Shown here in pieces: positions 6,470 through 12,782 of a DNA stretch of 14,873 nucleotides (the first letter of the stretch is position 1; the number at the start of each line of letters is the position of its first letter). This DNA is from an uncultured Lachnospiraceae bacterium. GTDB lineage: Bacteria > Bacillota > Clostridia > Lachnospirales > Lachnospiraceae. The notes under the pieces were generated by a model. The model saw nothing but the letters and a program-made list of their open reading frames with translations, did not search any database and was not told the DNA's origin. The stretch lies in the NCBI GenBank assembly GCA_910577115.1, contig CAJTMC010000064.1:1-14873 (forward strand), in the 5' to 3' direction. The position numbers and the translations under genes were made by a program.

Positions 6470-7303
6470 ATGAGTGGATCTAATATAGCTCCGTTTGTAA
6501 AATGGGCTGGCGGAAAACGCCAGTTGCTTTCGCAGATAAAGGAGAGACTGCCTCAATCATATAAAGATTATTATGAGCCTTTTGTAGGCGGTGGTGCAGT
6601 TGTATTTGAACTGTTGCCTTCCAATGCGATTATCAATGATATTAATAAGTCATTGATAAATGCATACAGGCAGATTTGCAGTGTACCTGAAAAATTCTTA
6701 AAAGAAGTAAATAAACTTGATGAGGAAATGTGGGAAGACGGAAAAAAATATTATTATGCACAGAGAGAATATTATAACGATAAAATGATGAAGTCAGAAT
6801 ATGATGTAGAATTGGCTGCGTTATTTGTATTTATAAATAAGCATTGTTTTAACGGATTGTATCGGGTAAATGGAAAAGGGCTGTTTAATGTTCCGTATAA
6901 TAACAGTCGCCATGCGTCTGTTGACGAAGAAGTCATCAAAGAGATATCAAAATATTTACAGGATGTAACAATTATGGATGGCGATTTCGAGACTGCCTGT
7001 AAAAATGCGGCAGAAGGTGATTTTGTTTTCTTGGACAGCCCGTATGCGCCGTTAAATCCAACATCATTTGAATCCTATACAAAAGAAGGGTTTGACATAG
7101 AAAGCCACAAAAGACTGGCAAATCTTTTTGATGAATTAACAGCAAGAGGCTGCTATTGTATGCTTACAAATCACAATACGGATTTGATAAATGAACTTTA
7201 CGGGAATAAGGGATATAAAATAGATGTTGTAAGCGTAAAGCGTATGATTAATTCTGATGCGTCAAACAGAGTGGGTGAAGAGGTAATTATATGTAATTAC
7301 TAA
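6470..7303 (+). CDS. dpnM: DpnM-type adenine-N6 DNA methyltransferase (D12 class, GATC)
   Basis: Methylates adenine in GATC in duplex DNA (family knowledge for DpnM/Dam-like D12 enzymes). Visible marks: PFVKWAGGKRQLL (residues 8-20), SAM-binding YYEPFVGGGAVVFEL (34-48), INDIN (55-59), and catalytic DSPY (189-192) followed by APLNPTSFESYTKEGF. The catalytic tetrapeptide is DSPY, not the commonest DPPY. The start is set at ATG 6470, preceded by AGAGG. An in-frame GTG at 6446 would add eight residues but has only TAGGTG overlapping it. Length is 277 residues, as expected. It is the first gene of a three-gene operon with a second methyltransferase and a DpnII-like endonuclease, 13 bases apart from the next. 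Specificity is inferred from the whole operon. Confidence 0.9.
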   Translation: MSGSNIAPFVKWAGGKRQLLSQIKERLPQSYKDYYEPFVGGGAVVFELLPSNAIINDINKSLINAYRQICSVPEKFLKEVNKLDEEMWEDGKKYYYAQREYYNDKMMKSEYDVELAALFVFINKHCFNGLYRVNGKGLFNVPYNNSRHASVDEEVIKEISKYLQDVTIMDGDFETACKNAAEGDFVFLDSPYAPLNPTSFESYTKEGFDIESHKRLANLFDELTARGCYCMLTNHNTDLINELYGNKGYKIDVVSVKRMINSDASNRVGEEVIICNY

Positions 7304-7316
7304 AGGAGTAAGGGTA

Positions 7317-8120
7317 GTGGAGAGTTTATTTACAAAGAGAATGCCATTCTATTTCAAAGCGTCTGATTCGCTATTGGTGCTGGGGGATTCCTTTAAAGTT
7401 TTGGCAAAAATGCAATCAGAATCGGTGGATATGATATTTGCAGATCCGCCATATTTTTTGAGCAATAACGGAATTACCTGTCAAGGCGGTAAAATGGTTT
7501 CGGTAAATAAAGGCACATGGGATAAACTTTCCGAACATACAACCGGCATTGAAGAAAAACATAAATTTAACAGAAAATGGATTCGATTATGCAAAAGAGT
7601 GCTGAGACCAAACGGTACGATATGGATATCGGGGACGCTGCATAATATATATTCCGTTGGTATGGCATTGGAGCAGGAAGGTTACAAAATCATTAACAAT
7701 ATAACATGGCAGAAAACGAATCCTCCACCAAACTTAGCGTGTCGATGCTTTACCCATTCTACGGAAACGATTTTATGGGCAAAAAAGGATGAAAAGAAGT
7801 GCCGCCATTTTTTTAGTTATCAAAAAATGAAAGAAGAAAACGGCGGTAAACAGATGAAAGATGTGTGGACGGGGGCATTGACCAAATCTTCGGAGAAGGT
7901 GGAAGGAAGACACCCGACACAGAAACCGGAATACCTGCTTGAAAGAATTGTATTGGCTTCAACGGAGGAGGGACAGAGGATACTGGATCCCTTTTGCGGT
8001 TCGGGAACGACAGGCGTTGCGGCATTACGATTTGGGAGGAAGTTTATTGGAATAGACATAAGTGAAGAATACTTGGAGATATCCAAGAAAAGATTGGAGA
8101 AGGTAACGAATGACAAATAG
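7317..8120 (+). CDS. dpnA: DpnA-type adenine-N6 DNA methyltransferase (beta class)
   Basis: The second methyltransferase of DpnII-type systems. In Streptococcus, DpnA also methylates single-stranded DNA and so protects incoming transformation DNA (family knowledge). Catalytic ADPPY (residues 42-46) comes first, with SAM-binding DPFCGSGTTG (about 224-233) near the C-terminus and HPTQKP just before it. That is the beta-class order, opposite to the first methyltransferase. The start is GTG at 7317, eight bases after AAGGAG. Length is 267 residues and complete. It overlaps the endonuclease start (ATG 8110) by 11 bases, so the genes are translationally coupled. No lesion is seen. Confidence 0.92.
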   Translation: MESLFTKRMPFYFKASDSLLVLGDSFKVLAKMQSESVDMIFADPPYFLSNNGITCQGGKMVSVNKGTWDKLSEHTTGIEEKHKFNRKWIRLCKRVLRPNGTIWISGTLHNIYSVGMALEQEGYKIINNITWQKTNPPPNLACRCFTHSTETILWAKKDEKKCRHFFSYQKMKEENGGKQMKDVWTGALTKSSEKVEGRHPTQKPEYLLERIVLASTEEGQRILDPFCGSGTTGVAALRFGRKFIGIDISEEYLEISKKRLEKVTNDK

Positions 8121-8972
8121 AAATTTTGATGTATGGTTAAGTAAATTCAGACCGAGCATTTCAGGCTATCATTACTATATTGATTTTGATAAAGTAGTAA
8201 GAAATGTGGACGAAATCAAGGTGGATTGAACATTTTAAATTCGTTGATTGGTTCTAAGAATATTGAAGAAGATTTTGTTAATATTATAACAAAGTATCCG
8301 GAAACATTGGAATGCATTCCGCTGCTCCTTGCAGTGCGTGGCAGTGAAATATATGCACAGGACGAGGAAGGAGCTTTTCTTTACGATTTTAAGTGCAGGA
8401 ACTATGATGTTGAGCAGTATAAAATATTTATGCGTAAGACGGGATTGTTTGATATGATTGCCAATCATTTGGTGAACAATCTTGTAGATTATGCGCTTGG
8501 AATTGAAACAGGACTTGATTCGAACGGACGCAAAAATCGTGGTGGTCATCAAATGGAGGATCTGGTAGAAAAATACATAGTGGCAGCAGGATTTGAAAAA
8601 GGTGTGAATTATTTTAAAGAAATGTACTTAAAAGATATTGAAGCGAAGTGGGATATTGATTTGTCCGCACTTTCTAATCAGGGCAAGGCTGCAAAAAGAT
8701 TTGATTTTGTGATTAAAACGGATCAGATGATATACGCGATTGAAACGAACTTCTATGGGGGAGGAGGTTCTAAGCTTAATGAAACGGCAAGAAGCTATAA
8801 GATGCTTTCACAGGAAGCAGATACGATTGACAGATTTACATTTGTTTGGTTTACAGATGGAACCGGTTGGAGGAGTGCGAGAGGAAACTTGAGAGAAACA
8901 TTTGAAGTCATGGATACGATTTATAGTATTGATGATATGGAGAACGGGATTATGGAGCAAATTTTTGCATAA
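8110..8972 (+). pseudogene. dpnB: DpnII/MboI-type restriction endonuclease (GATC), frameshifted near the N-terminus
   Basis: ATG 8110 gives 39 codons (NFDVWLSKFRPSISGYHYYI...) ending at TGA 8227-8229. The rest of the enzyme is in the next frame, readable from TTG 8226 to TAA 8970-8972. Inserting one base at about 8224-8226 joins them into 287 residues, close to the size of DpnII. Family marks in the main part: GLDSNGRKNRGGHQME, KRFDFVIK, and IETNFYGGGGSKLNETARSYK, the probable catalytic and DNA-contact region. The TTG at 8226 has no proper ribosome site (GTGGA only), so a shortened enzyme lacking about 39 residues is unlikely to be made well. The prediction is loss of GATC cleavage with both methyltransferases kept. 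No homopolymer sits at the lesion to suggest phase variation. Confidence 0.88.
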
Positions 8973-8990
8973 GATACTTGGAGGTGAAAT

Positions 8991-9947
8991 ATGGCATTTG
9001 ATGCACATGACAGACAAATTGGTGAAATCTTAAATAGGGCAGTGTTTGATATCCCAAGAAATCAAAGAAGATATGTATGGAGTAGAAATAATTGGAAAGA
9101 ACTGTTGGATGATATTATTTTTTCTTGTGGGAGTAATACGACATTTCATTTTTTGGGAAGTATTGTTTTGGAAAATAAGGGGAAAACAAATGGTTTAGAT
9201 TATTATACCATTATTGATGGACAACAACGTATTACAACAATCGTATTATTTTTAATTGCAATAATGAAGTTGTTCAATGAATATGATATGGAAGATGATT
9301 TTTTCGGTACTTTAGAATATGTTCGTGTAAAAAATAACAGAAATCAAACCAGTCCGATTATTTTTTCAGACTTTCATCAATCCTTAGAAGTGTTAATTAA
9401 TGCTATCAGTAATTATGATATTGTTTCTCAACAGACAATTACATCATTTGTAGAAAGCAATACGATATCAAAATCAAAGGATAAACTGTTAGGTGATGCA
9501 TTAAAATATTTTTATTCAGAGATTAAAATATTATGTGAACAAGAAGAAAAGCCTGGAGAAAAAATATTAGAAATCAGAAATGCAACGATTGGAATGACTA
9601 TCGTGAGTATTGTGTCCACATCAGAGGAGGATGCATATACTATTTTTGAAATTTTAAATGCCCGTGGACAGAAATTAGAAGATTATGAATTGCTAAAAAA
9701 TTATATAATGAGATATATTCAGCCAATAGAGAATAGGGACAGTGCAAAAAGCAGATGGGAAGAAATGGAGCTGAAGTTGGGTAAATATATAAAACAGTTT
9801 ATAAGTCATTACGCAAGACATCGTTTTGGAAAGAATCAAGGGGATACAGACTCAGACTATCGAAATATACATAGAAACACAAAGGGAACAGATATTAATG
9901 TTTTGTTGAACGATATAAAATTAAAGTCAGAGTATTATGTTAAATAA
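8991..9947 (+). CDS. GmrS-like DUF262 subunit of a GmrSD-type type IV restriction system
   Basis: The N-terminal half of GmrSD-type enzymes, which cut modified (for example glucosylated hydroxymethylated) phage DNA; related DUF262 proteins act in SspE and BrxU (family knowledge). DUF262 marks: FDIPRNQRRYVW (19-30), the nucleotide-binding IDGQQRITT (75-83), and FEILNARGQKLEDYELLKNYI (about 216-236). The start is strong (GGAGG, six bases from ATG). The frame ends at TAA 9945-9947 just after KLKSEYYVK, where full-length relatives continue into a helical linker and DUF1524. The downstream gene starts 11 bases inside this one in another frame. This is either a natural two-subunit GmrS/GmrD pair or a single gene broken by a small deletion. 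The cleaved modification is unknown. Confidence 0.82.
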   Translation: MAFDAHDRQIGEILNRAVFDIPRNQRRYVWSRNNWKELLDDIIFSCGSNTTFHFLGSIVLENKGKTNGLDYYTIIDGQQRITTIVLFLIAIMKLFNEYDMEDDFFGTLEYVRVKNNRNQTSPIIFSDFHQSLEVLINAISNYDIVSQQTITSFVESNTISKSKDKLLGDALKYFYSEIKILCEQEEKPGEKILEIRNATIGMTIVSIVSTSEEDAYTIFEILNARGQKLEDYELLKNYIMRYIQPIENRDSAKSRWEEMELKLGKYIKQFISHYARHRFGKNQGDTDSDYRNIHRNTKGTDINVLLNDIKLKSEYYVK

Positions 9948-10629
9948 GCAAAAACGCCAAGTACAATTTCGCCCGGTTGTGCTTAGTTTGTTGCATCAAA
10001 AAGAGTTGGGAAATCTGTCAGAAGAATTGTATGAACAATCAATAAAATATATTTATAATTTTTTTGTTTGTTATACTTTGATTGGAGAAGAAAAATCAAA
10101 CAAACTCCAAGATGTGGTATATAAGTATGCAGTCATTTTGGAAAATCAATATTCATATAAGAACTTAAAATGCTTCGGTAAAGCTTTAAAAGATAAGATA
10201 CCAGATTATGAATGGTTTTTAAATTCATTCCATAATTTGGGCTGGTCAAATCAAACTGAAATGTTTAAAGGGGATAAAAATAAGAAAAGAGTGCAGATAA
10301 CACTTGAAATTATTGAACAGTTTATTTCACAAAAATTTGGAGTGTCAGAGTATACAATAGAGCACATATTATCTGATTCGGAAAATGAAGGAAATGCGCA
10401 TATTGGAAACCTCATACCATTAGAAGCTAGATTGAATGAGAAATGCGGGAATAAGAGTTTAGAGGAGAAATATGAAATTTATGCAAACTCTTGTTTTGCT
10501 TCAGCGAGAGGAATAAGAGAACGGTATAAAGATAAACAATTCAGTGTTCAGAAAAGGACGGAGTATTTGTGCAAATTAATTTATAATAATATATTAGAGC
10601 TGACACAACTAGACTATTCGGAGGAATAA
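9937..10629 (+). CDS. GmrD-like DUF1524 (HNH-type nuclease) part of the GmrSD-type system
   Basis: The C-terminal half of the GmrSD-type enzyme. The DUF1524 nuclease core is visible: YTIEHIL with His143, then HIGNLIPLEARLN (155-167) and GNKSLEEKYEIY. These give the conserved His and Asn residues of the His-Me finger fold. ATG 9937 lies within the end of the DUF262 gene, and the upstream sequence (AAGTCAGAGTATT) has no clear Shine-Dalgarno site. Re-initiation or a former fusion is therefore more likely than independent translation. The first residues (NKQKRQVQFRPVVLSL) look like the middle of a longer protein, and the linker seen in fused relatives seems missing. Length 230 residues. Activity depends on whether the two parts still assemble. 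Confidence 0.8.
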   Translation: MLNKQKRQVQFRPVVLSLLHQKELGNLSEELYEQSIKYIYNFFVCYTLIGEEKSNKLQDVVYKYAVILENQYSYKNLKCFGKALKDKIPDYEWFLNSFHNLGWSNQTEMFKGDKNKKRVQITLEIIEQFISQKFGVSEYTIEHILSDSENEGNAHIGNLIPLEARLNEKCGNKSLEEKYEIYANSCFASARGIRERYKDKQFSVQKRTEYLCKLIYNNILELTQLDYSEE

Positions 10630-10649
10630 GAGTGAATATTATGAGACGG

Positions 10650-10688
10650 ATATCCTCCTTGAAGGCAATATGCTTTCAAGGGGGATAT
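10650..10688. terminator. strong hairpin between convergent genes
   Basis: ATATCCTCCTTGAA (10650-10663) pairs with TTCAAGGGGGATAT (10675-10688) with one wobble, over an 11-base loop. It separates the DUF1524 gene from the minus-strand chemoreceptor gene. It lacks a T-run but is long and likely ends transcription from both sides. Confidence 0.6.
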
Positions 10689-10705
10689 GTATTAAGTTTA
10701 ATTTC

Positions 10706-12139
10706 TTATTCAAAAATCCGAACCCGCTCCTTCGTCAAAGAATCAATAATTTGAATCAGCTTCTGAAAATCCGAAATCAGTTCCTTCGAGTAACTCTCCG
10801 CTTTTTCATAAATCTGCTGCAATTCGCCCAAGCGGCCGGAGCGGACGGCGGCAATCATTTGTGTACCATAGGAATGAAACGTTTTGTGCTTCTCGTCAAG
10901 ACCGTTCCATATATCAATGACCTTTTCATTTACAGGCTTAAAAGCATAATAGAAGTGCCCCAGACCGCATCTTGTATAATCCGTCTGCAAAGGCTTTAAT
11001 TCTCCGGTCTGTGCAATGCTCTTCAAGGTACTCAGCCAGTTTTGATGCGCGCTGACAGCACTGTTTAGGCAATTCAGAATAACCTGATTGTCCAGCATGT
11101 AAAACGCATCGCGCGCCATATTTCCCATAATTTTTGTTGACTCGTCCAAATGCTTCTCAATCGTCTTGGACGGCTCCACAAGCTCTGCAATGGAATGGCT
11201 GGAAATCGCTAAAGAACAAGTATTTTCTTTCAGACTTTTGCACTGGTTGTTCACATACTGCATCTGATTATCCAATTCATTCATGGAGCTGCTGATTTCT
11301 TCGCTGACGGCAGCCAAAGAGGAAACGGAGTCGGCAATGTGCTCCATGCCGGTGCGGTTGTTCCCTGTAATTTTCCACACATTTTGAATATTGTCATTAA
11401 TATGTTCCAGCTCGGCAACCGTAGTATCAACACTGCCGGAGCTTTTTTTAGAGGCTTCCTGAATTTTGGATATGAAAGCACCCATATTTCCTGTCAGGGA
11501 CTTTGTTTCATCTGCAAGCTGGCGGATTTCCTCTGCAACAACCGCAAATCCTTTACCGGCTTCTCCCGCGCGGGCAGCTTCTATGGAAGCATTTAATGCC
11601 AGCAGATTGGTCTGTGAGGAAATGGAGTTGATTGCCGTAACGACTTCGTTCATATGTTGAATAATATCAAGCAGTCCGTAAATTTCCGACTTCATTTCGT
11701 TCGCAGAAGAAATGGCGGAGGCGGACAGCCCTGAAATGGATGTAAGCTCTTTTTCACAGTTATTGATATCTTCCATTATTTTGGTGGATTCACCGGAAAC
11801 CTCAATAATCGTGGAAGTCAGGTTCTCATGTGCCTTTGACACATCGGAAGCAATATTTGCTGTGGATTGTGCAGACGCACTGATTTGTTCTACGGCATCC
11901 GAAATCGAAGTGTTGATTTGCTCTACGGTAGCAACATTTGTCTCCAGTGTCAGATCCATAGTGCTCATGTGAATTACGGCATCTAAGGTTTTGGTAACAG
12001 CCTGTTCAAATGCCTCTCTTCCGGTCATCAGACGCTGATGTATGCTATTTAATTCTCCGTTTGCCGGATCGTATTGCATATCAATTAGTTTGGAAATGGA
12101 TTCGACAGCAGCAGTGGAAGACTTTTTTCTCATTTTCAT
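10706..12139 (-). CDS. soluble methyl-accepting chemotaxis protein with C-terminal CZB zinc-binding domain
   Basis: A cytoplasmic chemoreceptor that would control the CheA kinase. No membrane segment exists. A long coiled coil carries the conserved hairpin tip (SSQTNLLALNASIEAARAGE, residues 174-193, then GKGFAVVAEEIRQLA). The C-terminus is a chemoreceptor zinc-binding domain: His365 (AHQNW), Cys391 (CGLGHFYY), and His418 and His422 (EKHKTFHSYG), matching the known 3-His/1-Cys ligand set. Such domains respond to zinc or to oxidants acting on the Cys (family knowledge). The start is placed at ATG 12139, eight bases after AAAGGAG; an upstream in-frame ATG at 12160 lies before that ribosome site. 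Length 477 residues. It is divergent from the hydrogenase-like chemoreceptor, separated by a transposase relic. Confidence 0.9.
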   Translation of the reverse strand: MKMRKKSSTAAVESISKLIDMQYDPANGELNSIHQRLMTGREAFEQAVTKTLDAVIHMSTMDLTLETNVATVEQINTSISDAVEQISASAQSTANIASDVSKAHENLTSTIIEVSGESTKIMEDINNCEKELTSISGLSASAISSANEMKSEIYGLLDIIQHMNEVVTAINSISSQTNLLALNASIEAARAGEAGKGFAVVAEEIRQLADETKSLTGNMGAFISKIQEASKKSSGSVDTTVAELEHINDNIQNVWKITGNNRTGMEHIADSVSSLAAVSEEISSSMNELDNQMQYVNNQCKSLKENTCSLAISSHSIAELVEPSKTIEKHLDESTKIMGNMARDAFYMLDNQVILNCLNSAVSAHQNWLSTLKSIAQTGELKPLQTDYTRCGLGHFYYAFKPVNEKVIDIWNGLDEKHKTFHSYGTQMIAAVRSGRLGELQQIYEKAESYSKELISDFQKLIQIIDSLTKERVRIFE

Positions 12140-12297
12140 AGTATTTTCTCCTTTTATCATTACAAGTCAATGGAATCCGTTCTCTTGAATTGTAGCACGA
12201 CTTATTTAAAAAGTCATCAGTATTCTATGCTCGCTGTCCAAATTTTTTTGTTACAGAAACGGAGTGAAACACTAAAAATGTTAAATATACAGGTTAA

Positions 12298-12616
12298 ACT
12301 TATGGAGTTACGAAAATTGAACTGCACTGGCAGCAGAATTTTACATTTCATGATGATAAGAACACCAGTATGGTAAAGACAGGAGCAAAAAACCTACAAA
12401 TCCTAGAAAAGATAGTGCTGTCAATCTTAAGATTGGCAAAGAAGAGTTATAACTGGGTATGAAGAGGATTCGCTATGAATTGTTACTGTTCTACGAGAAT
12501 GGAGTAGAAAGAAGTTGTCAATGCTGGATATAGAGAGCATTAAACATGCGATAGAATCGAAGGGTAAAACTACTCAAAAAAGGCATCTCTTTATAATTTA
12601 CAACCAGCATTTTTAG
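12298..12616 (+). pseudogene. decayed transposase C-terminal fragment (ISAs1/IS4-like DDE)
   Basis: Three successive frames carry one protein. Frame 1 has IELHWQQNFTFHDDKNTSMV, then KTGAKNLQILEKIVLSILRLAKKSYNW, to TGA 12460. Frame 3 gives MKRIRYELLLFYENGVER. Frame 2 gives LSMLDIESIKHAIESKGKTT and runs to TAG 12614. The pattern LHWQ...FTFHDDKN...KNLQIL.K..LSIL resembles the C-terminal part of ISAs1-type transposases (LHWxLDVxFxEDxN). Everything upstream, including the other catalytic residues, is gone, as are recognisable terminal repeats. It is an old, inactive insertion remnant. Exact family is uncertain. Confidence 0.6.
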
Positions 12617-12691
12617 GTGTTTGGCTGTAATAACGGTTGATAAGTTTATTATGGAGAAATACAGAGAAATATAGACGAAAGAACAATTTTA

Positions 12692-12714
12692 TGTTAAAAT
12701 TATAACAACGTTAT
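12692..12714 (+). promoter_or_regulatory. possible extended -10 promoter and inverted repeat
   Basis: TGTTAAAAT (12692-12700) fits an extended -10 with -10 box TAAAAT; the -35 is poor. Next to it ATAAC-AAC-GTTAT (12702-12714) is a palindrome overlapping the expected transcription start, a possible operator. Confidence 0.4.
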
Positions 12715-12734
12715 CATGTGACTGTGGTGACTTA

Positions 12735-12748
12735 TGCCCGTTTGGGCA
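12735..12748 (+). promoter_or_regulatory. small stem-loop in the leader of the hydrogenase-like receptor
   Basis: TGCCC-GTTT-GGGCA forms a five-pair hairpin; outer CTTA/TAAG bases could extend it imperfectly. It lies about 35 bases before the ATG and just upstream of the GAGGGGG ribosome site. I do not recognise it as a known riboswitch. Confidence 0.35.
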
Positions 12749-12782
12749 AGGATAAGAGAATAAACGAGGGGGATGTGCAATA

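Larger units (their letters stand above)
12140..12782. other. intergenic region between divergent chemoreceptor genes
   Basis: About 640 bases without an intact gene. It holds the ribosome site and presumed promoter of the minus-strand receptor (a TACAAT box at 12191-12196 read on the minus strand, with a poor -35), a transposase relic (12298-12616), and a promoter, inverted repeat and small hairpin before the plus-strand gene. Confidence 0.5.

Noticed and set aside
10670..10999. 109-residue plus-strand frame
   Set aside because: It starts inside the intergenic hairpin and runs antisense to the CZB domain codons; no supporting motif or ribosome site.
12170..12376. 68-residue plus-strand frame near the chemoreceptor start
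   Set aside because: It starts over the other gene's leader and runs out of frame through the transposase relic; no recognisable protein.
12720..12782. cyclic-di-GMP or other known riboswitch in the receptor leader
   Set aside because: Only one short hairpin is present; none of the conserved riboswitch core sequences could be found.
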